The position numbers and the translations under genes were made by a program. A stretch of DNA of 15,010 nt from Methanobacteriota archaeon (GTDB lineage Archaea; Thermoplasmatota; Poseidoniia; Poseidoniales; Poseidoniaceae), in the NCBI GenBank assembly GCA_002727515.1, contig PBXF01000011.1:166616-181625 (forward strand), read 5' to 3'. Below are positions 1-8,599 of this stretch, piece after piece. Below the pieces are notes generated by a model. It was not told where the DNA came from. It saw only the letters and a program-made list of their open reading frames with translations, and did no database searches. Each line of letters begins with the position of its first letter. Position 1 is the stretch's first letter.

Positions 1-795
1 GAATGGATTGGATGTTTTGGACTTACTGAACCAGATTATGGTTCAAATCCAGGTGACATGATCACCAAAGCAGAAGATATGGGCGACCATTATCTTCTAA
101 ATGGAGCAAAAATGTGGATTACCAACGGTACGATAGCTGACTTGGCTATTGTATGGGCTAAACTTGACGGAGTAATTAGAGGATTTATCGTTGAAAAAGG
201 CGATGAAGGTTTTAGCGCTCCAGAGATGAAAGGAAAACACTCTTTGAAAGCAAGTGTAACCAGTGAACTGGTATTCCAAGATTGTAAAATTCCTAAAGAT
301 AGAATCCTACCTGGTGTGAAGGGACTAAGAGGGCCATTTTCATGTTTGAACAATGCTAGGTTCGGTATATCTTGGGGAGCATTAGGCGCTGCAATGTCTT
401 GTTTCCATTCAGCAAAAACCTACGCATTATCAAGGATTCAATTCGGAGTTCCAATAGCTTCCTATCAACTTGTTCAAAACAAGTTGGCTTGGATGCTAAG
501 AGAGATTACAAAAGGACAATTATTAGCATATCATCTTGGTAAAAAGAAAGACGATGGCACCTGGTTCAATGAACAAATAAGCCTGGCAAAAATGAATAAC
601 GTAGATATTGCATTGGAAATAGCTAGAGTTGCTAGAGATATACACGGAGCCAATGGTATTCTTGATGAATATCCAGTCATGAGGCATATGGCAAACCTTG
701 AGTCAGTTAAGACATACGAGGGTACACATGATATCCACAATTTGATTCTGGGCAGATACATTACCGGTATCCAGTCTTTCACACGAAATTCGTGA
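1..795 (+). CDS. gcdH: Glutaryl-CoA dehydrogenase, 5'-truncated by window edge
   Basis: FAD-dependent acyl-CoA dehydrogenase. In the glutaryl-CoA subfamily it oxidises and decarboxylates glutaryl-CoA to crotonyl-CoA in lysine/tryptophan breakdown, passing electrons to electron-transfer flavoprotein. The reading frame is open from base 1, so the first ATG at 58 is internal. The visible 264 residues match the C-terminal two thirds of a roughly 390-residue family. Seen directly: GCFGLTEPDYGSNPGDM near residue 5 (flavin/substrate-binding segment), KMWITN, the RGFIVEKG and GALGAA segments, and TYEGTHDIHNLILGR near the C-terminus, where Glu240 of the fragment matches the catalytic base. The GCFGLTEP and TYEGTHDIH signatures favour glutaryl-CoA over other acyl-CoA dehydrogenases. 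The substrate-selecting Arg of the N-terminal domain lies outside the window. The stop is one base from the stop of the convergent hydrolase gene. Confidence 0.93.
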   Translation, partial: EWIGCFGLTEPDYGSNPGDMITKAEDMGDHYLLNGAKMWITNGTIADLAIVWAKLDGVIRGFIVEKGDEGFSAPEMKGKHSLKASVTSELVFQDCKIPKDRILPGVKGLRGPFSCLNNARFGISWGALGAAMSCFHSAKTYALSRIQFGVPIASYQLVQNKLAWMLREITKGQLLAYHLGKKKDDGTWFNEQISLAKMNNVDIALEIARVARDIHGANGILDEYPVMRHMANLESVKTYEGTHDIHNLILGRYITGIQSFTRNS

Positions 796-796
796 T

Positions 797-2320
797 TTAT
801 GGGCCAGTCCAAGTACTGCAATACTTGAATTGTGAACTGTTAATAGCATTTTCATAGATATCAATTTGCTTTACAGATTTACCATCTGACCACTCGCCCA
901 TGTATCTTGCATCATCATTATTCTGTAATGTTTCAAAGGCTAAGTCTGCATTAGAGTTATCATTATTCGCCATCGAAAACAACCAATCTCCTTGACTAAC
1001 AACTCTGCGATAAAATCCCCAATCCGCTAAAGTATCGTGTGTTTCTGTTGCTTGTAAGTAATGACTTGCAACAAGTCTTGGAAACCCATGCCTATCACTT
1101 GGAATCTCTAAAAGAAGCGCCTTTGGACCCAATAATTGTTGATGATGGACTCCAAAACAGTCTGAAACACTCATGTCGTCCTGACTAACTGCAACATGGG
1201 CTATAAAATTATCAGGAATTGAACTAAGATTTGGCTGCAAATTTTCTTGGACAGGTCTAGCATATGGTGCTTCGAGATCTACTACTAATGAATCCGAACC
1301 CCATCCTCTCTCCAAAGCCCAATCCAGAACAATGAATGAATATCCTGCGCCCAAACTATGTCCCCCGACAAGCAAGAAATCAGTGTTAACCTTTCCATCA
1401 ATTAATCCTTCAAGATACTCTAGTGCGGAATATATTGCAACAGTTCTTGGCACGTGGAACGGATGATTTGACATTCCCGCCTCCTCATGTAACTCATAAG
1501 TGTCGTGTCCATCAGGCCAAACGTCAGATGGATATTGGATATATGCAACATATATTCCTCTGCCTGCAAGGGTTTCCACCCAGTCGGTATACGATGAATA
1601 TCCTGGATTAGCAAAACCATGAAGAATAATAGCTAACGGAATTTCTTTGTTCGAATCTACATCAGGTTCTGCCAAATAAATGGAGAAATCAATGTCTCCT
1701 TCTATGTCTCCCCTTATGTCTTGAACTTCTTCAGGCATAGGATATTGGTGTCTTGTTACCTCTATAGAATAATTGCTAGCGGGCATATCAAGTTCAGGAG
1801 GGTGAGGTGCGAGTCCAGATATTGCCTGTAGTCCAGGTGTAATTAGGAATATTGCAAATATGACCAAAAAATAATTACAAATTATTGAAATTCTTTTATT
1901 ATTTGATTTCAATATATTTTTTGGAATACCATATATCTTGAAGGATAGTATTAGAATAAGAAATCCATAAAGTGTGGGTAAAAGAATGAATGCTCCTCTC
2001 ATATATGCCATGTCTAAAAGTTTGAAGACTGCAAGTAATCCAAACACTAAACCTACAGAAAAAGTTGCTACCATAATTGAAATTGGGTTTTCTGATCTGT
2101 TGTATACTAATGCTGTTAAAGTTAGAATAATAGTCAAAGCAAATACTAGACTTCTATTTTCTCTAAGATACAGAGTAAGTTCTAGTGTTCTGATTGCCAT
2201 GGGCCAGAAGGCACCTCCCAAATCATCGCCGAGCAGTAACAGAATTATTGGCTCAATAAAGGCAACAATAAATCCTACAACTGCAATCATTGCAAAGTAC
2301 TTACTTTTGGGCATTTCCAT
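797..2320 (-). CDS. Membrane-anchored alpha/beta hydrolase, unknown substrate
   Basis: Third gene of the leftward operon. About five membrane segments fill the N-terminal 170 residues (roughly 15-37, 63-80, 88-108, 114-134 and 150-170, counted from the TTG at 2338). They are followed by an alpha/beta-hydrolase domain of about 330 residues. The domain shows the oxyanion-hole HGF at 240-242, the nucleophile elbow GHSLG with Ser328, an acidic candidate Asp387/388 and His417 in DRHGF, so a serine hydrolase triad looks intact. The substrate cannot be read from sequence; esterase, lipase or acyltransferase-like roles are all possible. The longest frame begins at a TTG (2338) that overlaps the upstream TGA. 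I prefer the ATG at 2320 because an AGGTG lies eight bases before it; this shortens the protein by six residues. Co-transcription with two prenyl synthases is inferred from the overlap or near-overlap and shared strand. Confidence 0.72.
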   Translation of the reverse strand: MEMPKSKYFAMIAVVGFIVAFIEPIILLLLGDDLGGAFWPMAIRTLELTLYLRENRSLVFALTIILTLTALVYNRSENPISIMVATFSVGLVFGLLAVFKLLDMAYMRGAFILLPTLYGFLILILSFKIYGIPKNILKSNNKRISIICNYFLVIFAIFLITPGLQAISGLAPHPPELDMPASNYSIEVTRHQYPMPEEVQDIRGDIEGDIDFSIYLAEPDVDSNKEIPLAIILHGFANPGYSSYTDWVETLAGRGIYVAYIQYPSDVWPDGHDTYELHEEAGMSNHPFHVPRTVAIYSALEYLEGLIDGKVNTDFLLVGGHSLGAGYSFIVLDWALERGWGSDSLVVDLEAPYARPVQENLQPNLSSIPDNFIAHVAVSQDDMSVSDCFGVHHQQLLGPKALLLEIPSDRHGFPRLVASHYLQATETHDTLADWGFYRRVVSQGDWLFSMANNDNSNADLAFETLQNNDDARYMGEWSDGKSVKQIDIYENAINSSQFKYCSTWTGP

Positions 2321-2334
2321 GCCATCAACACCTA

Positions 2335-3654
2335 TCAAACATCAGGTAATAATCCTATTTTGGACAATCCCGACCAAACAGGGTTTAACCAACCAGGGAT
2401 AAACCTGTGTCTAAGATAGACAGCTGCAGCCAATGATAATTTTTGGAATTTGTTCAGTTTTACTCTTTTTGTGAAGACGTCGCCTTGTTGTCTTTCAATT
2501 TGTTTCAGGATTTTGTCATAGAAAGCAATCATCGCCGCAGGAGAATATCTTGTTCTTCTTGGTAACAACGGTAGCAATTGTTTTGCTTCCTCAAGATAGG
2601 TTCTAGCGCGCTTTGCATAATGATGAATGTAAGGCTCCCATGTTTTGTTAAGAACGACATCACCATTCAATTCTGCCTCAGTGATACCATTAGATTCTAA
2701 TTCGTTAAGTGGGAGATATACTCTGTTTCTTTGGATATCTTCTCCAACATCTCGAAGAACGTTGGTTAGTTGCATGAAGATGCCCCATGATTCTGCATAC
2801 TTTCTTGCAAGTTGATCCTCATATCCATAAATCTCTATGCACATTAATCCAACTACACTCGCAACTCTGTAACAGTAAACGTACAATTCGTCGAATGTAC
2901 GATATCTGTTATTGTAAAGATCGTCTTCCATGCCAGTTATCAAATCATCAAACACGCTTCTTGGAATATTATAGCGGTTAACAGTATCTTTCAAGGCGAG
3001 GAAAACAGGGTCCGTGCTGCTTGTTGTTGAATAACATGTAGACAATTTCTTTCTGAAAAAGAATAGTTGTGTTATTTTTTCAAGATAGAGGTCTTCTTGA
3101 AGAATAGTGTCCTTATTTTGTAATGCTTCTAACTGCTCTCTGTATGCAACAGCCTCAGGATCCATTTCTCCCATTGAGCCAGGGAATCTATCTTGCCAAT
3201 CACCATCTGCGATATCATCCGCTCTCCTACAGAATGCGTATACCGCACACATTGCTAATCGCTGTTCTTCTGGCAAGTACTTGAATGAATGATAGAAATT
3301 ACCGGCCTCTCTCATTGTAAGCTCTTCGCAATATGAATATGCTAACTTCAAGAGTTCAACAGGTGGGTCACGTGCCCAGATTGGAGCGTCAAGATGGATA
3401 AATGGATCAATTAATTCGTCTTGCTCACCGATTATTCCGACGAATGCAGCACCTTCTCTCAATGCTTCCATAGCTGTAATGCTGACAGCCTTCACCGCAT
3501 CTGCAGTTAAGTTTACTGCGGCTCTTAACTTAGATGCAGCACCTTCTTTTTTCACGCCAAATTCACTGGATGCTCCTCCTTTCAGAGGGAATAGCAAATC
3601 CAACGGTTTACGGCGTTCCAGCATGTCGCTCAGTATAATTGGAACCTTACTCAC
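2335..3654 (-). CDS. crtB: Phytoene synthase (CrtB-like trans-isoprenyl diphosphate synthase)
   Basis: Squalene/phytoene synthase family enzyme, 439 residues with the GTG start. CrtB condenses two geranylgeranyl diphosphates through prephytoene diphosphate to 15-cis-phytoene, the first committed carotenoid step. The first Asp-rich motif is RRADDIADG (DDIAD, residues 146-150) and the second is QLTNVLRDVGED (DVGED, 302-306), followed by NRVYLP; both bind diphosphate through magnesium. The second motif and the later RARTYLEEA and DVFTKR segments resemble plant/cyanobacterial phytoene synthases more than squalene synthases. The first ~100 residues (through ARDPP) precede the usual catalytic start and are an unusual extension with no motif I recognise. 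The GTG at 3654 lacks a clear ribosome site; an ATG at 3624 is an alternative. The HpnD-type presqualene diphosphate synthase is a related possibility. It lies 42 bases downstream of the paralogous synthase. Confidence 0.85.
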   Translation of the reverse strand: MSKVPIILSDMLERRKPLDLLFPLKGGASSEFGVKKEGAASKLRAAVNLTADAVKAVSITAMEALREGAAFVGIIGEQDELIDPFIHLDAPIWARDPPVELLKLAYSYCEELTMREAGNFYHSFKYLPEEQRLAMCAVYAFCRRADDIADGDWQDRFPGSMGEMDPEAVAYREQLEALQNKDTILQEDLYLEKITQLFFFRKKLSTCYSTTSSTDPVFLALKDTVNRYNIPRSVFDDLITGMEDDLYNNRYRTFDELYVYCYRVASVVGLMCIEIYGYEDQLARKYAESWGIFMQLTNVLRDVGEDIQRNRVYLPLNELESNGITEAELNGDVVLNKTWEPYIHHYAKRARTYLEEAKQLLPLLPRRTRYSPAAMIAFYDKILKQIERQQGDVFTKRVKLNKFQKLSLAAAVYLRHRFIPGWLNPVWSGLSKIGLLPDV

Positions 3655-3696
3655 TTATCAGTGTGAGGGTTATTTGGATATTTTTTCATGAATAGA

Positions 3697-4728
3697 TTAA
3701 AGCAATTTATCTGGTGAATCCTTGTTCTTTTCCAACAGCCTTTTCACGCCCCCTGGAATAAGTAAGGCTTTGATTATTTTTTTCCCATATTTTTTGATTT
3801 CTTCTCTAACAACCTTGATCCTTTCTGACGAATCTAAAACATTTCCAGTTCTGAGTAAAGTCACTGTTTTTTGTGCAATTAGTACGGGTAATAAACACGA
3901 AGCCTTTAGCCTGAATTGGCCTTTTGGTATCATTTTAATGTAATCAGAAGCAGCATCTAAGTGTTCATTTGTTAGGTCAAGATACTTGTCATATAGTGGT
4001 CTAAATCTGTCAATGTTGTCCTTATTCAACAAGTCACTTGGTTTCATTCCGTGCTCAGATAATATTTCTTCAGGGATGTAACATCTACCAAATCGTAGGT
4101 CTTCAGGTATATCTCTTAGAATATTGATCATCTGTAATGCCTTGCCAAATCTAATTCCTTTTTCTAAGAATATTTTTTCTTTGTCAGCGGGTAATGACAT
4201 AAGGTGCTGCAAAGACATCTTTGTCCAAAATGTCCCAACACAACCAGCTACTCTGTAAGTATAATCGTCTAGTTCAATTTCTGATTTCAAACTAGAAATC
4301 ATTCCTCCTTCCATTGCGGGTCCAAATCTTTCAAGATCGAGAATTTGTCCACCAACTATGATGTCAAGACATTCCAATATCAATTTAATATCTTCATTAT
4401 CGAAGTCTTTCAATCCTTCAACAACATCGTCAACATTGTTCAATAAGTCCTTTTCACTCTCATTTGATTGAATTTTGGCAATTGCCGAAAAATCAGGTAA
4501 TTCTGATGTTTTACCCTGAGCCACATCATTGTAATTTTTCAATAAATCAAGAAGAACTTGAGTTTCTCCACTTTTAGAATCTGCAATTGTATCTGCAACT
4601 CTAGCAAGGAGATAGAGTAGTCCGATTTGGCTGCGGGTTTTGTTTGGTAAATATTTCAAAGTGGGATAGAATGACCTAGATGTACGCTCTAAAAGCGAAT
4701 CAATCTTGGTATTTTTCAGAACCCCCAT
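3697..4728 (-). CDS. Squalene/phytoene synthase family protein (squalene synthase-like paralogue)
   Basis: Second head-to-head prenyl condensing enzyme, 343 residues, first gene of the leftward operon. It has the two Mg-diphosphate motifs ARVADTIAD (DTIAD, 46-50) and MINILRDIPED (DIPED, 207-211), followed by RFGRCYIP. It also has YRVAGCVGTFWTKM (159-171), a segment more typical of bacterial squalene-synthase-like enzymes than of CrtB. The N-terminus LLERTSRSFYPTLKYLP is the expected family start. The likely reaction is condensation of two C15 or two C20 prenyl diphosphates; squalene or phytoene (or reduced analogues) cannot be distinguished by reading. It is clearly diverged from the neighbouring CrtB-like protein, so this is not a recent duplication. 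ATG 4728 has GAGGGG five bases upstream, a strong start. No desaturase or cyclase gene is in view. Confidence 0.85.
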   Translation of the reverse strand: MGVLKNTKIDSLLERTSRSFYPTLKYLPNKTRSQIGLLYLLARVADTIADSKSGETQVLLDLLKNYNDVAQGKTSELPDFSAIAKIQSNESEKDLLNNVDDVVEGLKDFDNEDIKLILECLDIIVGGQILDLERFGPAMEGGMISSLKSEIELDDYTYRVAGCVGTFWTKMSLQHLMSLPADKEKIFLEKGIRFGKALQMINILRDIPEDLRFGRCYIPEEILSEHGMKPSDLLNKDNIDRFRPLYDKYLDLTNEHLDAASDYIKMIPKGQFRLKASCLLPVLIAQKTVTLLRTGNVLDSSERIKVVREEIKKYGKKIIKALLIPGGVKRLLEKNKDSPDKLL

Positions 4729-4901
4729 TTATTCCCCTCTATCTATACGGACAAATTTATTGTTCTTGATTCAATAGGGTTGTTTGTTTTAATTTTGAAT
4801 GAACATAGGTTGATTTTTTGCATTCTGTATTGGTATTTTTGTAATCAATTTGTACACAAGACTTTATTTGAGCCAGCATGACGGGTTTACGAGGGGATAC
4901 T
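4729..4901. promoter_or_regulatory. Divergent intergenic promoter region
   Basis: About 170 AT-rich bases between the leftward prenyl-synthase operon and the rightward zinc-ribbon gene. On the minus strand an AATAAATT about 38 bases before ATG 4728 could be a TATA-type box giving a short leader that keeps the GAGGGG ribosome site. On the plus strand TTTATTTG (4863-4870) lies about 36 bases before ATG 4902. Both boxes are weak matches to the archaeal consensus and are inferences. Confidence 0.4.
4891..4896 (+). promoter_or_regulatory. Ribosome binding site that decides the zinc-ribbon start
   Basis: GAGGGG, five bases before ATG 4902. The same hexamer at the same spacing precedes the divergent gene at 4728. 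It favours ATG 4902 over the upstream in-frame ATG 4878, which has no such site and would put eight residues in front of the zinc ribbon. Confidence 0.6.
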
Positions 4902-6479
4902 ATGCAATGCGGCTCTTGTAACGAAGAGATACCACCGGATAGCATATTTTGTCCCGAATGTGGGGCTCGCCAAGAAATGAGCAGAGCTGGCGGCTTGCCA
5001 AGTGTCGGGGCTACAGGACTTGGTGGGCAAGAGGTCGGCGGAGGCCGAAATTTCGGTGTTGTCTCTGGCGAAGCAGTAATGAATCAAAACATTGGAGGTA
5101 TGCCAAATCAAGGTATGCCGCCAGGAATGATGCCAGATTTAATGGGTCAAGTCGTCCCAAACATGACAGGAAACAATCTTCCTCCACCAGGAATGCAACA
5201 AGGAGGCCTCCCTCCTGTTGGAATGAATCCAAACAATTTGCCACCACCTGGAATGGTAACTCCACTCGGTAATCAACCAAATATTGGTGGCAGTCGAGGT
5301 GATATGCCACCAGCGTCGAAGGGGCCTTCCCTTGCTAGTGGTCTTGGTCCAAACCCACTAGCCAATGAAACAGGTAACGTTGGTGGAATGGCGATATCAA
5401 ACAATCCTACTCGCTCTCCTACAGATGCTATGGTTAACCACCTTGCTGAAACTGAAAGAGCAGTCAAAAATGAACGACGAAGCCAATGGCTACAGATGAA
5501 TCAAGAGTCAGCAGCAAATGTGCTATCATCTATTGGTAGCGATTTACCTTCTCATCTCAAAGGAAGCGGAAATGAATCATCAGCCGCTGAATTTTTAGCA
5601 AATGCAATAGGTTCTGGAAAGGATGATCAAGCAAACGATGCATTATTCCGAAGAATGTCAGAAGTTGCAGTAAGAAGAGTTGCAAGAAAGAGAGGTGTCG
5701 CTGTTGAAACGCCACAAATTAGTGTTGCAGATGGTGTATTGACAGTCAGTATTGTGTATGTCGATGATGGTAGAGTACTGGATACACCCGAAGATTTGAG
5801 TTCAGCCTTCGAGCACGCAATCTCTACAGAAATTGCACTCAAAGGATTAGATGTTTCAGTCAAAATAGATCTTTCACGTTCAAAAGATGGTGCAGTAGAA
5901 AGTATATCCGGAGCAACTGTAGAAGCAGAAGCCGAACCAGAAGAAGAAATGTTTGCGTGTGAAGAATGTGATGGTTTGGTAAAAGAATCAGACAATGAAT
6001 GTCCTCACTGTGGCGCTATATTTGAAGAAGAAGACGAGGAGCCAATCAGCTCATCTCCTAGAGGAGCGCCACCTGGCCCTCGTGGCGGCGGTCCACCTAG
6101 TAGAAGCCCCTCAGGCCCATCTCGTGGAGGTGGCCCTCCAGGTCCACGTGGAGGCGGCCCCCCTAGTAGAAACCCTCCAGGTCCATCTAGAGGAGGAGGT
6201 CCTCCAGGTCCACGTGGCGGTGGTCCGCCAAGTAGAACTCCTCCAGGCCCTAGAGGAGGCAGTCCATCTGGCGGTCCACCAAGTAGAGGCCCCCCAGGCC
6301 CTAAGAAAGGTGGTCCTCCAAGCGGTGGTCCATCTGGCGGTCCACCAAGTAGAGGCCCTCCAGGTCCTAAGAAAGGCGGCCCTCCGAGCAGAGGCCCTCC
6401 TGGTCCAAAGAAAGGCCCTCCTGGCGGTGGCCCTAAAGGCGGTCCACCAAAAGGTCCAAAAAGAGGCCCTCCAGTTTGA
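4902..6479 (+). CDS. Double zinc-ribbon protein with Pro/Gly/Arg-rich repeat tail
   Basis: Unrecognised 525-residue protein. It begins with a zinc ribbon (Cys3, 6, 17, 20; C-x2-C-x10-C-x2-C). A low-complexity Met/Pro/Gly/Asn-rich linker to about residue 170 contains NNLPPPGM twice. A mixed globular section (about 180-345) with a charged helical stretch and beta-rich segment follows. A second zinc ribbon of exactly the same spacing is at Cys353, 356, 367, 370. An acidic patch (EEEDEE) leads into a ~140-residue Pro/Gly tail, Arg-rich first (PRGGG units) and Lys-Lys-rich later (PGPKKGG units). No catalytic motif is visible. The tail resembles RGG-type nucleic-acid-binding or phase-separating segments, but that is inference; a scaffold or adaptor role is equally possible. 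No signal peptide is seen, so it is probably cytoplasmic. ATG 4902 is chosen for its GAGGGG site; ATG 4878 would add eight residues. It ends flush against sucD, tail to tail. Confidence 0.8.
   Translation: MQCGSCNEEIPPDSIFCPECGARQEMSRAGGLPSVGATGLGGQEVGGGRNFGVVSGEAVMNQNIGGMPNQGMPPGMMPDLMGQVVPNMTGNNLPPPGMQQGGLPPVGMNPNNLPPPGMVTPLGNQPNIGGSRGDMPPASKGPSLASGLGPNPLANETGNVGGMAISNNPTRSPTDAMVNHLAETERAVKNERRSQWLQMNQESAANVLSSIGSDLPSHLKGSGNESSAAEFLANAIGSGKDDQANDALFRRMSEVAVRRVARKRGVAVETPQISVADGVLTVSIVYVDDGRVLDTPEDLSSAFEHAISTEIALKGLDVSVKIDLSRSKDGAVESISGATVEAEAEPEEEMFACEECDGLVKESDNECPHCGAIFEEEDEEPISSSPRGAPPGPRGGGPPSRSPSGPSRGGGPPGPRGGGPPSRNPPGPSRGGGPPGPRGGGPPSRTPPGPRGGSPSGGPPSRGPPGPKKGGPPSGGPSGGPPSRGPPGPKKGGPPSRGPPGPKKGPPGGGPKGGPPKGPKRGPPV
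6069..6263 (+). repeat. Tandem in-frame 66-base repeats in the zinc-ribbon protein tail
   Basis: Three consecutive copies of a 22-residue unit that starts PPGPRGGGPPSR: 6069-6134, 6135-6200 and 6201-6263 (the last one residue shorter). The amino-acid sequence is nearly constant while third codon positions vary, as expected if the protein repeat is selected. Further copies of a shorter GGPPSRGPPGPKK unit follow to about 6410. Confidence 0.75.
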
Positions 6480-7391
6480 TTATCTTAATCCAGCATCCTT
6501 CAGGCTCTGAAGTAATACCTGTCCTAATTCACTAGGGTCTCTAGCACAAGCGATTCCCGCAGCCTCAAAAGCAGCAAATTTCTCATCAGCAGTTCCTTTT
6601 CCTCCAGAGATTATCGCTCCTGCATGCCCCATCCTTTTTCCAGGAGGTGCTGTAGCACCAGCCACGAATCCAACGATTGGTTTTGAACAGTTTTCTTTTG
6701 CCCAAGCGGCTGCATCTTGTTCAGCGTTTCCTCCGATTTCTCCAATCATTACAATTGCTTCAGTTTGTGGATCGTTCTCAAAGGCTTCTAGGCATTCGAT
6801 GAACCCAGTCCCATTTACAGGGTCTCCCCCGATTCCTATGCAAGTTGATTGGCCTTCACCAATTGACATTGTTTGAGCTACCGCTTCGTAGGTTAGTGTT
6901 CCTGATTTTGAAACAATTCCGATTCTGCCCTTTGCATGAATGTGACCTGGCATAATGCCTAGTTTTGCACCACCTTTCTCGCCAGGAGTAATTATTCCTG
7001 GGCAATTTGGACCGATTAGTCGTACGTTAGTTCTGTTGTTTACGTAAGCTGCGGCTTTTACCATATCTAGAGTAGGTATTCCTTCTGTAATACAAACAAC
7101 AACTCCGGTACCCTTTACCGATTCAAAAGCGTCAGCGGCCTCCATTATAGCCTCCCCTGCGAATGGTGGAGGGACATAAATTACAGTTGCATCAGCGTCT
7201 GTAGATTTGACCGCATCTACCATGCTATCGAATACGGGGACACCTAGGACTTCTTGTCCTCCTTTTCCAGGAGTAACTCCTCCAACCAAATCTGTTCCGT
7301 ACTCAATCATTTTACTTGCATGGAACATTCCTTGTTTACCTGTAATTCCTTGTACCAGTACTTTTGCATCCTCTTCTATCCAGATTGACAT
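6480..7391 (-). CDS. sucD: Succinyl-CoA synthetase alpha subunit (SucD)
   Basis: ADP/GDP-forming succinate-CoA ligase alpha subunit, which with SucC interconverts succinyl-CoA and succinate with substrate-level phosphorylation in the TCA cycle. At 303 residues it is the usual length. Seen: GITGKQG (15-21, CoA-binding Rossmann domain), [14 protein letters not shown] (125-138), SKSGTLTYE and GGDPVNGTG, and [10 protein letters not shown], in which His256 is the phosphorylated residue. The ATG overlaps the sucC stop by one base (TGATG), and a strong GGAGGTGG (7405-7398) sits just upstream, so the two subunits are translationally coupled. Its stop is immediately adjacent to the stop of the convergent zinc-ribbon gene, leaving no room for a separate terminator. 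Confidence 0.97.
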   Translation of the reverse strand: MSIWIEEDAKVLVQGITGKQGMFHASKMIEYGTDLVGGVTPGKGGQEVLGVPVFDSMVDAVKSTDADATVIYVPPPFAGEAIMEAADAFESVKGTGVVVCITEGIPTLDMVKAAAYVNNRTNVRLIGPNCPGIITPGEKGGAKLGIMPGHIHAKGRIGIVSKSGTLTYEAVAQTMSIGEGQSTCIGIGGDPVNGTGFIECLEAFENDPQTEAIVMIGEIGGNAEQDAAAWAKENCSKPIVGFVAGATAPPGKRMGHAGAIISGGKGTADEKFAAFEAAGIACARDPSELGQVLLQSLKDAGLR

Positions 7392-8599
7392 CAGTTTCCA
7401 CCTCCAATTAATTCTACAATTTTCTTTGCACCATCTGCTAAATCATCAGCAGGATGAATGTTGAGGTCAGATTCTCCAAGGATCGCTTTTCCTTCATCCA
7501 CGTTTGTTCCAGCTAGTCTAACCACTAGCGGGACATCCAATCCCAATGACTGAGTAGCACTTATCACTCCTCGTGCGATGATGTCACAACGCATAATTCC
7601 GCCAAAAATGTTGACTAGAATTCCTTTGACATTTGGGTCTTCTAATATTATTGAGAACGCAGTTTTTACTTGTTCTTCATCTGCTCCCCCGCCAACGTCG
7701 AGGAAGTTTGCAGGTTCTCCACCGTACAATTTGATTACATCCATTGTTGCCATTGCTAAACCTGCTCCGTTTACCAAGCAACCGATATTACCGTCTAATT
7801 TGACATAGGAAAGACCAGTTTCTTTTGCTCTGATTTCTACTTCCTCTTCTTCCGACAAGTCCCTAAGATCGTTCCAATCTCTGTGCCTAAATTCGGCATT
7901 TTCATCGAAACTCACCTTCGCATCTAATGCTATAATTTCATCATCTTCAGTTTTCACTAGAGGGTTAATTTCAACCATTGCACAATCTTGTGATACGAAC
8001 ATGTCATACATTTTTGTAATCATTCCAAAAAATGATTTCAAAGCAGCACCACTTAATCCCAAAGCGCTACCAAGATTTCTTTTCTGGAACCCTAATAGTC
8101 CTGCATTTGGGTCAACAGAAACCTTGTGGATTTTTTCTGGTGTGTTGTGAGCAACATCTTCAATATCCATTCCACCTTCAGTCGAAGCCATAATCATAAC
8201 AGATTTGTTGTCTCTGTCTACCAATAAAGCGAGGTAATATTCATGGGAGATATTACAGCCAGATTCGATGTAAAGGTTGTTTACAATTTTTCCCTCGTCA
8301 CCTGTTTGGATTGTGACGAGTAAATTTCCTAAAATATTCTTTGCATAGGTTTCTACCTCTTCTTTTGAAAATGCAATTTTTACGCCGCCTTCCATAATCA
8401 TCTCTTTGGTTTCTGGGTGGTAAACTGTACCTTTTCCTCTTCCACCTGCATGGATTTGGCTTTTTACAGCTACAACCTTTGAACCTAGGTTGTCATAAGC
8501 GCTTAAAGCATCTTCAACAGTAGTACAGTGTACGCCTTCAAGAACTGGTACACCTGCTGATTTCAATAGAGATTTACCTTGGTATTCGTGTATATTCAC
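7391..8599 (-). CDS. sucC: Succinyl-CoA synthetase beta subunit (SucC)
   Basis: Beta (nucleotide-binding, ATP-grasp) subunit, partner of SucD. It starts at GTG 8599, giving [12 protein letters not shown], the canonical beginning of the family, and 402 residues. The open frame extends 35 codons further to ATG 8704, but that would overlap the divergent sugar nucleotidyltransferase start and adds a segment unlike SucC, so the longer start is rejected. Motifs in the 402-residue numbering are [12 protein letters not shown] (46-57, nucleotide grasp), EINPL with Glu210/Asn212 and Asp226 (metal site), [15 protein letters not shown] (273-287) and [11 protein letters not shown] versus GDP preference cannot be told by eye. 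Confidence 0.95.
   Translation of the reverse strand: MNIHEYQGKSLLKSAGVPVLEGVHCTTVEDALSAYDNLGSKVVAVKSQIHAGGRGKGTVYHPETKEMIMEGGVKIAFSKEEVETYAKNILGNLLVTIQTGDEGKIVNNLYIESGCNISHEYYLALLVDRDNKSVMIMASTEGGMDIEDVAHNTPEKIHKVSVDPNAGLLGFQKRNLGSALGLSGAALKSFFGMITKMYDMFVSQDCAMVEINPLVKTEDDEIIALDAKVSFDENAEFRHRDWNDLRDLSEEEEVEIRAKETGLSYVKLDGNIGCLVNGAGLAMATMDVIKLYGGEPANFLDVGGGADEEQVKTAFSIILEDPNVKGILVNIFGGIMRCDIIARGVISATQSLGLDVPLVVRLAGTNVDEGKAILGESDLNIHPADDLADGAKKIVELIGGGN

Noticed and set aside
1974..2402. 142-residue plus-strand frame opposite the hydrolase membrane domain
   Set aside because: It is antisense to a well-supported gene; its Thr/Ile/Lys-rich composition is what the complement of membrane-helix codons yields.
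4949..5310. Overlapping frames on both strands within the zinc-ribbon gene
   Set aside because: They are shadows of the Met/Pro/Gly-rich linker with no independent start signal or protein-like composition.
5995..6510. 171-residue plus-strand frame rich in Leu, Val, Ala and His over the zinc-ribbon tail
   Set aside because: It is the +1 reading of a Pro/Gly codon repeat, which stays open because GGN/CCN repeats lack stop codons in that phase. It has no plausible start and runs into the convergent sucD gene.
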